Source: Ruminococcus albus AD2013 (GTDB lineage Bacteria; Bacillota; Clostridia; Oscillospirales; Ruminococcaceae). Taken from it: a DNA stretch of 64,000 nt. Under the pieces are notes generated by a model. That model ran no database searches. It saw nothing but the letters and a program-made list of their open reading frames with translations, and had not been told where the DNA came from. This document shows, piece by piece, positions 41,693 through 50,029 of this stretch. The first letter of the stretch is position 1. Each line of letters begins with the position of its first letter. Where the stretch lies: NCBI RefSeq assembly GCF_000526775.1, contig NZ_JAGS01000001.1:1488001-1552000 (forward strand), in the 5' to 3' direction. The position numbers and the translations under genes are program-made.

Positions 41693-41853
41693 TTAAACGC
41701 AAACGTAAGTATGTACCGAAGGCTATTTCGGGAATTAACGACTGTGGAGTGTACAAGAACTTGTGAGTAGATATGATTTCGGTCAATCAAAAGCATACAT
41801 TGTGAAGCAGTAAGTAATGTTCGCGAGAACTTACAACATCTCGATGTAAGTAT
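41693..41853 (+). ncRNA. IS607 right-end region, possible omega RNA
   Basis: Noncoding stretch between the tnpB stop and the right end with small hairpins (CCGAAGGCTATTTCGG near 41718, GTTCGCGAGAAC near 41819). TnpB guide scaffolds come from this position; the exact RNA limits cannot be read from the sequence. Confidence 0.4.
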
Positions 41854-41883
41854 ATTTAATCACATTTTGAGTGGCAGAGATAT

Positions 41884-42663
41884 ATGAGCATTAAGATATG
41901 GGGAGCTTTCAATGACCGCACGGAGCATGAAAGCTTCCATATAAATATACCCGGTGAGCCATGTTATATGCTGGTGCATTTTCATGACCCTGTGGAACTT
42001 CTGCTGAACGGAGAGAGCATCATCACCAAGCCTCACGCCTGTTTGATATTCCCGCCTGACAGACCTGTGGATTACAAGTCATTGGAAGGCGGGTTCACAA
42101 ACGACTACGTTAAATTCACATACGATGACGAGGGACTTCTTGAAAAAAGCGGACTGCCGATATATAAGGTATTCTACGCTGAACCAAGCCAGAAGTTCGT
42201 TGAGAGCATATCACGCATAACATGGTGGCTGACTGATGTTATGATAGATCACAGCCGCGAGATGGCCGATGCCCTGCGGTGTGCGATAGACGAACTGTGT
42301 CTTGTACGTGTGGATATAAGCCCGAAAGCAAAGCGGGATAATCTGACTGTACAGCGTTTGCGTCAGATACGGTCAGAGGTAAGTTCAGCCCCGGGAGAAT
42401 GGTCGGTGGAGCGTATGGCAGAAGCTTTCTACATGACGCGCAGTCATTTCAGCGTGCTTTACAAAAATCACTTCGGGGTATCGCCGAGGGAGGATATACA
42501 GAAAATGACCATGGAAATGGCGGCTTCACTACTTAAAGAGAGCCGCATGAGCGTGGAAGAGATATCAAAAAAATGCGGTTACAGCAGCAGTGAGAATTTC
42601 ATCAGGAGCTTCAAGAAAATATTCGGGACGACACCGCTCAGATACAGAAACCATCATACATAG
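41884..42663 (+). CDS. AraC family transcriptional regulator
   Basis: 259 residues. The C-terminal 100 residues are two helix-turn-helix motifs of AraC type (WSVERMAEAFYMTRSHFSVLYKNHFGVSP and MSVEEISKKCGYSSSENFIRSFKKIFGTTPLRYR). The N-terminal sensing part (CYMLVHFHDPVELLLNG, HACLIFPPDRPVDYKS) resembles a cupin-like ligand domain. Effector and targets are unknown. Only 9 bases separate the right end of IS607 from the ATG, and the AAGGAG that would suit it lies on the far side of the element, so expression now probably depends on the IS. Confidence 0.9.
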   Translation: MSIKIWGAFNDRTEHESFHINIPGEPCYMLVHFHDPVELLLNGESIITKPHACLIFPPDRPVDYKSLEGGFTNDYVKFTYDDEGLLEKSGLPIYKVFYAEPSQKFVESISRITWWLTDVMIDHSREMADALRCAIDELCLVRVDISPKAKRDNLTVQRLRQIRSEVSSAPGEWSVERMAEAFYMTRSHFSVLYKNHFGVSPREDIQKMTMEMAASLLKESRMSVEEISKKCGYSSSENFIRSFKKIFGTTPLRYRNHHT

Positions 42664-42678
42664 TTCTATTACATATAT

Positions 42679-42708
42679 ACGCACCGTTTGCCGCGGTGCG
42701 TTTTTTTG
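42679..42708 (+). terminator. Terminator of the araC-type gene
   Basis: CGCACCG pairs with CGGTGCG, followed by seven T. Confidence 0.85.
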
Positions 42709-42944
42709 TTGCAAAGCAGAGCGTAGTCTCTTTTTAATTCGATAGTCTGCATAAGGATGTTCACTCTGTTTCCATTTGCTGACATTTTAAATCATTCGTT
42801 TAAAGAAATCTTATTTTTCCCGCTTGATTTTAACTTCGCATCGCGCTATACTTTCTATATTCTCAAATTATCCTATTTTTTCGATATTACAAAAAGCCCC
42901 GGTTTTATAGGCTTTTGCAGACAGAAAAATTTTTTTTGAAAAGG

Positions 42945-42975
42945 TGAAACTTTTTTTCAGAACACAGCGGTCTAT
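42945..42975 (+). promoter_or_regulatory. Predicted ECF-sigma promoter, repeat 1
   Basis: TGAAAC, 19-nt spacer, GTCTAT. Matches the general ECF pattern of a GAAC-like -35 and a GTC-type -10. Confidence 0.55.
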
Positions 42976-43043
42976 TGTGGCGAAAGGAAAAAAAAACCTC
43001 GCTGATACAGTTTCCGCGAACAGAAAAAATTTTTTTGAAAAGG

Positions 43044-43073
43044 TGAAACTTTTTTCGTGACAGAGCGGTCTAT
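43044..43073 (+). promoter_or_regulatory. Predicted ECF-sigma promoter, repeat 2
   Basis: TGAAAC (43044-43049), 18-nt spacer, GTCTAT (43068-43073). Confidence 0.55.
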
Positions 43074-43140
43074 TGTGGCGAAAGGGACAAAAGCCCTCGC
43101 TGATACAGTTCCCGCGGACAGAAAAATTTTTTTGAAAAGG

Positions 43141-43170
43141 TGAAACTTTTTTCAGGACAGAGCGGTCTAT
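43141..43170 (+). promoter_or_regulatory. Predicted ECF-sigma promoter, repeat 3
   Basis: TGAAAC (43141-43146), 18-nt spacer, GTCTAT (43165-43170). Confidence 0.55.
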
Positions 43171-43237
43171 TGTGGCGAAAGGGACAAAAACCCTCGCTGA
43201 TACAGTTCCCGCGGACAGAAAAATTTTTTTGAAAAGG

Positions 43238-43267
43238 TGAAACTTTTTTCAGGACAGAGCGGTCTAT
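43238..43267 (+). promoter_or_regulatory. Predicted ECF-sigma promoter, repeat 4
   Basis: TGAAAC (43238-43243), 18-nt spacer, GTCTAT (43262-43267). Confidence 0.55.
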
Positions 43268-43335
43268 TGTGGCGAAAGGGACAAAAACCCTCGCTGATAC
43301 AGTTCCCGCGAACAGAAAAATTTTTTTTGAAAAGG

Positions 43336-43365
43336 TGAAACTTTTTTCAGAACACAGCGGTCTAT
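43336..43365 (+). promoter_or_regulatory. Predicted ECF-sigma promoter, repeat 5, nearest the gene
   Basis: TGAAAC (43336-43341), 18-nt spacer, GTCTAT (43360-43365). A start near 43372 would leave a leader of about 40 nt with a small AAGGG/CCCTT hairpin before the ribosome binding site. Confidence 0.65.
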
Positions 43366-43411
43366 TAAGGCGAAAGGGCAAGAAAATCCCTTGCGGAAGG
43401 AGGTGTTGGCT

Positions 43412-43972
43412 TTGAGCAAAAAAGATGTTACAGCTAAGTTCCAGAAGATCTACGATGACACTTATGACTACATATACCGATACATCGTATCTAAGGCGGA
43501 CACGCGCGAGAATGCTGAGGATATGATACAAAATGTATACCTTACATTTTACAGAAAAATGCTGGAAGGCTGTACGATACTCAATCCTAAGCACTATCTT
43601 CTGCGTATAGCCAAAAACAATATGGCTGACCACTACAGTGCAGCAGCAGAAAGACGGAGCAGGATCACGGTTGAAAGTATCGATGAACATTTCGATATAC
43701 CTGATAATGATGCTCTGGAAGAGCTGGAACAAACAGAATGCACCACTTATGAAGAGGTGATGGGAGAACTAAAAAAGGAAGACATCACAACGTTCAACAT
43801 TTTCATGCTTCACTTCGGGCAGGGGCTGACTTTAAAAGAAACCGCATCTGCCCTCAGCATGGAAGAATCCACGGTAAAGACGAAAATGTACCGAATGTTG
43901 AAAAAACTAAAAAAATCAGTAAAGGAGGACGATGGCCATGCGTTATTCCGACGTAGCGGAAAAGTATTATAA
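43412..43972 (+). CDS. ECF-type RNA polymerase sigma factor
   Basis: 186 residues. Region 2: IYDDTYDYIYRYIVSKADTRENAEDMIQNVYLTFYRKM with LRIAKNNMADHYS. Region 4: TTFNIFMLHFGQGLTLKETASALSMEESTVKTKMYRMLKKLKK. TTG 43412 is the likeliest start because GGAGGT ends 7 bases before it; other in-frame TTG codons lie at 43391 and 43406. It overlaps the next gene by 35 bases. The tandem repeats upstream carry likely ECF promoters, so the gene is probably activated by its own product. Confidence 0.9.
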   Translation: MSKKDVTAKFQKIYDDTYDYIYRYIVSKADTRENAEDMIQNVYLTFYRKMLEGCTILNPKHYLLRIAKNNMADHYSAAAERRSRITVESIDEHFDIPDNDALEELEQTECTTYEEVMGELKKEDITTFNIFMLHFGQGLTLKETASALSMEESTVKTKMYRMLKKLKKSVKEDDGHALFRRSGKVL

Positions 43973-45308
43973 GGACACCAAAAAGAGAATACTCGAGAAC
44001 GTACTTGCGGCGGAAAATAACAGCAGCGAACGTTCCCGAACAATAACTATCGGAGAAAAAAGTAATATCGAAAACATTGAGAATGAGGAGAGAAACATCA
44101 TGACTAATAACAGAATGACAAACAACGGTGCAAAGATCAGAAACAGCAAGGGTATCATAGCTGCTGCCTGCGCAGTAGTTGTTATGGGAAGCGGCGTATT
44201 CGCACTGAATTCCATGAAAGCTGCAAACAGCAGCAACGTTTCTTCAAGACCTGAGAGCCTCAAGGATATCGTTGTGACAGCTGATGAAGATTCAGCTTCA
44301 GAGACATCAGAGAACGAGAAGAACGATGATACCGTGAAGGATGATGAGAAAAAAGAAGAGATAAGCAGAGTCGATGTAAAGGAGAAAAAAGACAGCAGCA
44401 CAGCCGAGGTCAAGGAGAATAATGACAACAAAACCGAGGCAAAGGAGAATACCTCGGGCAATACTAAGAACAATAACAACAGCAAACCCGAAAACGAACT
44501 GAACGACGAAAACGACAGAGGTCAGCACGCACAGGCAGGCAATGACGAAACCATGTATAATGATCGTAATTATCAGCTCGACGATGATAATTATGTATCC
44601 GTTGAATTCGAGCGTGAGATAGATGATGCTACGATCATCTGCGGTGCGACTGTAACTTCAAGAGAACTGTACGGTGTTCTTTCAAAATTTGACGCAAGAC
44701 CGATAAGCGAGTTCAACAATAATGAGCTTGAGGATATAAGCACACTTGAATACAAATGCACGGTAAAATTTGACGGTCAGTGGTTCAAGGGTGCAGACCT
44801 CATGGACAAACTGTCACAGGTACCTCAGTATAATCCTTCTACAGGAGAGCTGGAAGTAATGGTACCTCTCGGCAGAAAGATAACCGACGATGACGACAAC
44901 GGCTGGTACTATGCATCAAAGCAGGACGAAATAGAATTCCCCGAGCTTTGCAGCGTTGGTGAAAAAGTCATGCTCAAGCTTGAACTGAACGATTTCGCAG
45001 GTAATATCGGTTTGTGCGGCGAAGATGTTTTCATATATGACAATGACGATAAAATGTATCATTCAGAGCAGTTCTATGTAACCAAGCTCGGTTACGAAGG
45101 CTCTTACGAATACAAGGAAAGTATGAACAACTATCTGCTGAACACATTTAAGGGCGGCACTGTTGAAAAGGCTGAGCAGTGGGTAAGCTATCTCGGAGAT
45201 ACTTCTATCATCAAGCGGATCCCCAGCAAGAGATTCAGCTCCGGACAGGTTGCAGAAATATGCTATTCTCTCCCCGATAACTGCTTTGTTATTTTCGTAG
45301 CTGAGTAA
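43938..45308 (+). CDS. Membrane-spanning anti-sigma-like protein
   Basis: 456 residues. About 60 N-terminal cytoplasmic residues (MRYSDVAEKYYKDTKKRIL) precede one membrane segment (GIIAAACAVVVMGSGVFAL). A long Glu/Lys/Asn/Ser-rich linker of about 120 residues follows, then an extracytoplasmic domain (ATIICGATVTSRELYGVL, GDTSIIKRIPSKRFSSGQVAEICYSLP) that I do not recognise. ATG 43938 is 9 bases from GGAGG, better than ATG 43932 at 3. Translational coupling to the sigma gene and the one-pass topology make it the likely sigma regulator. Confidence 0.78.
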   Translation: MRYSDVAEKYYKDTKKRILENVLAAENNSSERSRTITIGEKSNIENIENEERNIMTNNRMTNNGAKIRNSKGIIAAACAVVVMGSGVFALNSMKAANSSNVSSRPESLKDIVVTADEDSASETSENEKNDDTVKDDEKKEEISRVDVKEKKDSSTAEVKENNDNKTEAKENTSGNTKNNNNSKPENELNDENDRGQHAQAGNDETMYNDRNYQLDDDNYVSVEFEREIDDATIICGATVTSRELYGVLSKFDARPISEFNNNELEDISTLEYKCTVKFDGQWFKGADLMDKLSQVPQYNPSTGELEVMVPLGRKITDDDDNGWYYASKQDEIEFPELCSVGEKVMLKLELNDFAGNIGLCGEDVFIYDNDDKMYHSEQFYVTKLGYEGSYEYKESMNNYLLNTFKGGTVEKAEQWVSYLGDTSIIKRIPSKRFSSGQVAEICYSLPDNCFVIFVAE

Positions 45309-45350
45309 ATCACACATTTACAGCATTATACTTCCCACGCTTTTATATGA

Positions 45351-45386
45351 AAAGCCCCGCGTTTCCGAATGGATCCGCGGGGCTTA
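45351..45386. terminator. Bidirectional terminator
   Basis: AAGCCCCGCG pairs with CGCGGGGCTT; it lies between convergent genes. Confidence 0.8.
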
Positions 45387-45453
45387 TATTATTTATCAGG
45401 CTGTATAACGGCATCGGCTGAGCTGTCCGACAAGGCTGAACATTTTAACTTTC

Positions 45454-46626
45454 CTATTCGGTTTCGTCCGATGCATCATCAATGAGCAGTTTGTAGTAAT
45501 CATCTTCGCCGCCATTCAGCACCACCATTTCGAGGAAATTATGATTCTCATAGAAGCTGAATTTTACGCGGCTGCTGTATCCCCACAGGTCAGCACGGAC
45601 GTCCTTGGGCAGCTTATGATATTCGCTGACGTACCATATAGGGCAATCATCAAAAAGTTCTGCACTTGCTATATCTTCATAGAAACCGCTGTCGCACTTA
45701 ATGATCGGGGTACAGCCGTACTCCTCCTCTATCCTGTCGGCATAAGCGCGAAGTCTTTCGGCGATCTTTTTACTGTCTGAGGGCAGTATCGAATAGAAAA
45801 AACTAAGATCGCAATCCACAGCAGGACGCAATCGTCCGCCCATGCCGCCGCAGACTTCAATGAAATGTTCTGCCTGTTCTTCACCGTCAAGCATGGGATC
45901 GAAAATGTGGATCATACCCGTGGGCAGACCGGTCTGTCCCGAACCTTCTTTATTCTTCTCGAAAAGCTTATCTTCATAAGAAATGCCCTTGGTGGCACGG
46001 ATATAGCATATCTGGATATTTTGCTGCGCAAAGCGCTTCCACTGGACTTCACCCGCCTTTTCGGTGATAACGGGTCCTCTTATAGGGTAGTCACGCTTTC
46101 GGGGTTCGTTGAACCATAGGTGTCCCGTAAAAAACAGAATTCCGATATCAACTGCCATGACCGTAAAACAGAGCACTATAACGCTTATTATCAGTCTTCT
46201 GAGCCAGTGCTTTTTCTTCTTTTTGGGAGGTGCTTCCTCCTCGTCCTCAGTTATTTCCGCTTCGGAAAAATCGCCGAATCCATCGGGGATATCTTCATAG
46301 TTATCAAACTCATCGGCGATATCATCGGGGATAGCTTCATATTCGTCATGCATATCATCGTATCCGTCTTGAAATCCGCCGTATTCATCCGAAGCATCTT
46401 CGTACTCATCAGGATAATCATTGTACTCGTCAACGTTATTATAGTCAATGTTATTATGGTACTGATTTGAGTTATTGAAAATATTATTTGGCACGACTGT
46501 GCGGGGACGGATATAATTTGAATAATCCGCAGGAGCATCCATATATTCCCTGTCAATTTCAGCTCTCGCCTCATCGCTGAGACGAAAGCTGCTCTTGGGC
46601 TTATCTTTATCAGGTCTATTTTCCAT
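45454..46626 (-). CDS. Membrane-anchored GH25-like protein, probably catalytically degenerate
   Basis: 390 residues. An acidic, Asn/Asp/Tyr-rich cytoplasmic region of about 140 residues is followed by a KKKKKHWLRR stop and one membrane segment (LIISVIVLCFTVMAVDIGILFF). The outer domain resembles GH25 lysozymes (VQWKRFAQQNIQICYIRATKG, HIFDPMLDGEEQAEHFIEV). Where active GH25 enzymes have GVDVSxYQG the sequence is GPVITEKAG, and where they have DxE it is VDCDL, so two of the usual acidic catalytic residues are missing or altered. It may bind rather than cut peptidoglycan. ATG 46626, with ATGAGG upstream, overlaps the Rrf2 gene by 11 bases. Confidence 0.78.
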   Translation of the reverse strand: MENRPDKDKPKSSFRLSDEARAEIDREYMDAPADYSNYIRPRTVVPNNIFNNSNQYHNNIDYNNVDEYNDYPDEYEDASDEYGGFQDGYDDMHDEYEAIPDDIADEFDNYEDIPDGFGDFSEAEITEDEEEAPPKKKKKHWLRRLIISVIVLCFTVMAVDIGILFFTGHLWFNEPRKRDYPIRGPVITEKAGEVQWKRFAQQNIQICYIRATKGISYEDKLFEKNKEGSGQTGLPTGMIHIFDPMLDGEEQAEHFIEVCGGMGGRLRPAVDCDLSFFYSILPSDSKKIAERLRAYADRIEEEYGCTPIIKCDSGFYEDIASAELFDDCPIWYVSEYHKLPKDVRADLWGYSSRVKFSFYENHNFLEMVVLNGGEDDYYKLLIDDASDETE

Positions 46627-47038
46627 CAGAAACCTCATACTTGCTGTTAAGCTCGGCAAAATTATGACTTTCAAGCTTTTCGGATACTACATCTGTTATC
46701 TCGGCAAAAGCATCCTGAAATGGACATTTGCCGGATGCACCTCTGTTACAGTCCGAATCGGGCTGAAGGCATCTTGAAAAGCAGTATTTACCCTCGATAG
46801 CCTCTATCACCATTTTCAGCGTGATATCCTTCGGATCCATAGCGATGACATATCCGCCCTGTGTACCTTTGAAGGACTTGACTATCCCTGCAGACACCAG
46901 TTTACGCAGTATTTTCAGGGAAAATCTGAGGGTAACGCAGGTCTGTTCGGAAATAGTCTTAGCGTCGAGCCTGCTTTCTGATCTGCACAGCAGGGACGTT
47001 ATCCTGACTGCGTAATCAGTTTCGAGAGTTATGTACAT
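46616..47038 (-). CDS. Rrf2 family transcriptional regulator
   Basis: 140 residues. Winged helix at the N-terminus (MYITLETDYAVRITSLLCRS, CVTLRFSLKILRKLVSAGIVKSFKGTQGGY). Four cysteines in CFSRCLQPDSDCNRG and KCPF suit the iron-sulphur cluster of IscR/RsrR-type members. It probably senses iron, oxygen or nitric oxide. GGGAGGG lies before the ATG. It is located between rpoD and the GH25-like gene and overlaps the latter, so those two are co-expressed. Confidence 0.9.
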   Translation of the reverse strand: MYITLETDYAVRITSLLCRSESRLDAKTISEQTCVTLRFSLKILRKLVSAGIVKSFKGTQGGYVIAMDPKDITLKMVIEAIEGKYCFSRCLQPDSDCNRGASGKCPFQDAFAEITDVVSEKLESHNFAELNSKYEVSDGK

Positions 47039-47049
47039 CTCGCCCTCCC

Positions 47050-48150
47050 TTAGTCAAGATAATCCCTGACCTTGTTGCTTCTGTTGGGATGACGGAGCTT
47101 ACGCAGTGCCTTAGCTTCGATCTGACGGATACGCTCTCTGGTTACCTTGAATTCCTGACCAACTTCTTCCAATGTTCTGGATCTGCCGTCCTGGAGACCG
47201 AATCTCAGTCTGAGCACCTTTTCTTCACGTTCGGTAAGAGTGGAGAGCACCTGATCTATCTGCTCTTTCAGAAGTACCAGAGAAGCAGCCTCTGCGGGAG
47301 CGGGAGCGTCATCATCGGGGATAAAGTCGCCGAGGTGGGAATCTTCCTCCTCACCGATAGGAGTTTCAAGGGATACGGGATCCTGAGCTATTCTCATTAT
47401 CTCACGAACTCTTTCAACGCTCATATCCAGTTCCTCTGCGATTTCCTCGGGTGACGGATCGTGACCGTTCTTATGGAGAAGCTGAGAAGAAACTTTCTTT
47501 ACCTTGGTGATGGTCTCTACCATATGCACGGGGATACGGATAGTTCTTGCCTGATCGGCAATAGCCCTTGTGATAGCCTGTCTTATCCACCATGTAGCAT
47601 ATGTGGAGAACTTGAAGCCTTTCTTGTAGTCGAACTTTTCAACTGCCTTGATAAGACCCATGTTGCCTTCCTGGATAAGGTCGAGGAAGGACATACCTCT
47701 GCCCACGTATCTCTTGGCGATGGATACTACCAGACGCAGGTTAGCTTCTGCCAGACGCTTTCTCGCCTTTACAGCTTCCCTGTCGTTGTCGCCGGACATC
47801 ATCTCAGCCAGCTGTATCTCCTCCTCGGAGGTCAGCAGTGGCACTCTTCCTATCTCCTTGAGATAGATCTTAACGGGGTCGTCGATGGCTATACCATCAG
47901 TGGAAAGGGCGATATCAACGTCGTCCTGATCCAGTTCGTCATCAGGGTTGACGAAATCCAGTGTATCATCAACAACAACATCGTCGATGATCTCGATGTT
48001 AAGGCTATTGCAGGTGTCATAGAAATTATCCATCTGCTCAACATCGAAGTTCAGCTTTTCCAGTGCGTCGGTTATCTCCTTGGTGGTCAGCTTGCCTGTC
48101 TGCTTGCCGTGTTCCATCAGGTTTTCCATTATCTTGCTCTTGTCAGTCAT
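47050..48150 (-). CDS. rpoD: Primary sigma factor RpoD/SigA
   Basis: 366 residues, housekeeping sigma-70. Region 2 signatures: LRLVVSIAKRYVGRGM, FLDLIQEGNMGLIKAV, FKFSTYATWWIRQAIT. Region 4.2: RTLEEVGQEFKVTRERIRQIEAKALRKLRHP. A short acidic region 1.1 with VVVDDTLDFVNPDDE is present. ATG 48150 (MTDKSK) has AAGGAG 8 bases upstream. The order dgt-dnaG-rpoD is the macromolecular-synthesis operon of Firmicutes. Its promoters, TTGACA-17-TATAAT, are abundant across this window. Confidence 0.97.
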   Translation of the reverse strand: MTDKSKIMENLMEHGKQTGKLTTKEITDALEKLNFDVEQMDNFYDTCNSLNIEIIDDVVVDDTLDFVNPDDELDQDDVDIALSTDGIAIDDPVKIYLKEIGRVPLLTSEEEIQLAEMMSGDNDREAVKARKRLAEANLRLVVSIAKRYVGRGMSFLDLIQEGNMGLIKAVEKFDYKKGFKFSTYATWWIRQAITRAIADQARTIRIPVHMVETITKVKKVSSQLLHKNGHDPSPEEIAEELDMSVERVREIMRIAQDPVSLETPIGEEEDSHLGDFIPDDDAPAPAEAASLVLLKEQIDQVLSTLTEREEKVLRLRFGLQDGRSRTLEEVGQEFKVTRERIRQIEAKALRKLRHPNRSNKVRDYLD

Positions 48151-48193
48151 GTTCAACTCTCCTTAATTTAGGTGACATATATTTTATACCGCG

Positions 48194-49990
48194 TCAGCAT
48201 TTTTTTCTGCGCAGTTCCTCCATCATTTTCAAATAGTCCTTTTCAGTCAGACCATCGTCCTGCTTTGGTGCGTTTTTCTTATTATACTCCTTTATGGAGT
48301 CAATATACTGTTCCGCCACACCTCTGTCAACATTGAGGGTCTTATACTTCGCAAAGGAACGTTTCAGCCTTTCGGCTTCTTCTTCCGAAAGCGATTCACA
48401 GACCACATCTACCGAAATGATATCGCCAAGGGCTATCCTGCCCGAGATATCGAGAAGTATCTTCCTGTTAAGGTCATCGGTGAATTCATCGGGGGAGATA
48501 CGCTGACCTATCTCCTGTGCAGCATCGGCGTTGGTGCAGATATAGTATATCAGTCCACGCTCGCAGTAGACCGCTTTGTTAGCCGCGACTTCTTCATCGG
48601 CAACGATAGTCTGTCTGACTTCTTCGCGCTGTTTTGCACGCCTTTGGGAATCCATCTCGCGCATCATTATATCATCGACTGCCGCTCTCACGACATCGAA
48701 AGAAACGTTATACTGTTCAGCCAGCTGACGTTCCATAGTATCCCTTGCTGTGCTGTCGGGTTCGCCGGCTATTGACGTATAAGCCATTTTCAGGAAACGT
48801 ATCTTATCGTCCCGCTTTTCAAGATCAAGTCCGCGGGAATAGTATCCGAGTTCAAAATCAAAGCCGTCAGCGGCATTATTTACCAGATACCTGAAATGGT
48901 CTTCACCAAACTTGTTTATATATTCATCTGGGTCTTTTGCACCCTCCATGTGGATAACGCTGCTGCCGAGACCTCCGCTTCGCAGCATACCAACTGCACG
49001 CAGTGCTGCCTTCTGTCCCGGATCGTCGGCATCGTAGCATATGACTACTCTGTCGGCGTAATTCTTCATTACCTTTACCTGTTCGGGGGTAAGGGCTGTA
49101 CCGCAGGATGCCACCGCATTGGTGAATCCGTGCTGGTAAAGGGATATCACATCGAGATTGCCCTCGCACAAAAGAAGTTCACGGCTTTTTACCGAAACGT
49201 CTTTGGCGTAATTGAGGGAAAATACGAACCTCGCCTTTGAATAGCCGTCCAGCTTTTTTTCGTCATTAGTCCTGCGGAATTCTTCGGAAGTGGTATCGCC
49301 CGTGTTGAGGTACTTACGTTTATCTTCCCCAAGAGTTCTTCCGCCGAATCCGACTATATTTCCGCTGACATCGATAAATGGGAACATCGCTCTGTCCATG
49401 AAGAAATCGTAAGTTCTGCCCGATGTCTGCGAACGACCCAGAAGTGATGCGGAGACAAGTTCGTCCTCGCTGTAACCACAGCCCAGCATATAGGACTTCA
49501 GTGCAGTGAAGCTTTTAGGAGCGAAGCCCATACCGTACTTTTTTATAACATCAGCTGAAAGCTTACGGGTATGCACGAGGTAATTCAGGCACCTGAGACC
49601 GTCCTGAGTTTTCAGCTGGTCACGGAAAAATCTTGCGGCGCACTTGTTCATTTCGTATATGCGCATCCTGCGCTTGTAGCTTTTATCGTCATTGCCCTGC
49701 CATGTGGGGACTGTCATTCCCGCACGCTGTGCCAGATAATTGACAGCGTCCATGAAACTGAGACTTCTGTACTTTCTTACAAAGGTCACCACATCTCCGC
49801 TGACACCACAGCCGAAGCAGTGGAAAAACCCCTGTGAGGGAACAACGCTGCATGAAGCTGTGCTGTCATCGTGAAAGGGGCATTTGCACATATATCCCCG
49901 CCCCGATGTTTTCAGCTCAACGCCGTTCTCACGCATTACCTCGTTGATGGGGTTCTCATATTTCAGCTTTTCAAGAAATTCCTGATCCAA
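48194..49990 (-). CDS. dnaG: DNA primase DnaG
   Basis: 598 residues; makes RNA primers at the replication fork. CHC2 zinc-binding domain at the N-terminus (CKCPFHDDSTASCSV, FFHCFGCGVSGD), catalytic core with MGFAPKSFTALKSYM, Toprim motif LLLCEGNLDVISLYQHGF and VVICYDADDPGQKAALR, and a C-terminal helicase-binding domain. It starts at TTG 49990 with AGGAGAGG upstream. Positioned between dgt and rpoD with gaps of about 40 bases on each side. Confidence 0.96.
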   Translation of the reverse strand: MDQEFLEKLKYENPINEVMRENGVELKTSGRGYMCKCPFHDDSTASCSVVPSQGFFHCFGCGVSGDVVTFVRKYRSLSFMDAVNYLAQRAGMTVPTWQGNDDKSYKRRMRIYEMNKCAARFFRDQLKTQDGLRCLNYLVHTRKLSADVIKKYGMGFAPKSFTALKSYMLGCGYSEDELVSASLLGRSQTSGRTYDFFMDRAMFPFIDVSGNIVGFGGRTLGEDKRKYLNTGDTTSEEFRRTNDEKKLDGYSKARFVFSLNYAKDVSVKSRELLLCEGNLDVISLYQHGFTNAVASCGTALTPEQVKVMKNYADRVVICYDADDPGQKAALRAVGMLRSGGLGSSVIHMEGAKDPDEYINKFGEDHFRYLVNNAADGFDFELGYYSRGLDLEKRDDKIRFLKMAYTSIAGEPDSTARDTMERQLAEQYNVSFDVVRAAVDDIMMREMDSQRRAKQREEVRQTIVADEEVAANKAVYCERGLIYYICTNADAAQEIGQRISPDEFTDDLNRKILLDISGRIALGDIISVDVVCESLSEEEAERLKRSFAKYKTLNVDRGVAEQYIDSIKEYNKKNAPKQDDGLTEKDYLKMMEELRRKKC

Positions 49991-50029
49991 AAAATGCGTC
50001 CCCCTCTCCTATGCGGCTGAATATCTGCT

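Larger units (their letters stand above)
39860..41874 (+). mobile_element. IS607-family element
   Basis: About 2.0 kb containing overlapping serine-recombinase tnpA and tnpB genes. IS607 inserts between G residues of GG; a GG lies immediately outside the left end (39858-39859) and at the right end (41873-41874). Both genes are full length with catalytic residues, so the element may be active. Ends are inferred from the GG rule, the subterminal inverted repeat and reconstruction of the interrupted araC leader. Confidence 0.75.
42918..43385. repeat. About five tandem copies of a 97-99-bp promoter-bearing repeat
   Basis: Units begin ACAGAAAAA at 42921, 43020, 43118, 43215 and 43312 (spacings 99, 98, 97, 97). 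Each contains GAAAAGGTGAAAC, a T run, GCGGTCTATT, then GGCGAAAGG and a small stem (GCGA..GGG with CCC..TCGC). The third and fourth units are almost identical; the first and last differ more. The last unit runs directly into the leader of the ECF sigma gene. Confidence 0.9.

Noticed and set aside
42918..43385. Repeat array considered as a CRISPR
   Set aside because: The whole 97-bp unit is repeated without unique spacers and there are no cas genes; it carries promoter motifs instead.
43070..43732. Minus-strand frame running through the tandem repeats and the sigma gene
   Set aside because: Opposite a real sigma factor; the part over the repeats is simply repeat-derived and the 97-base unit does not keep frame.
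48896..49240. Plus-strand frame opposite dnaG
   Set aside because: Shadow of the conserved Toprim region of primase.
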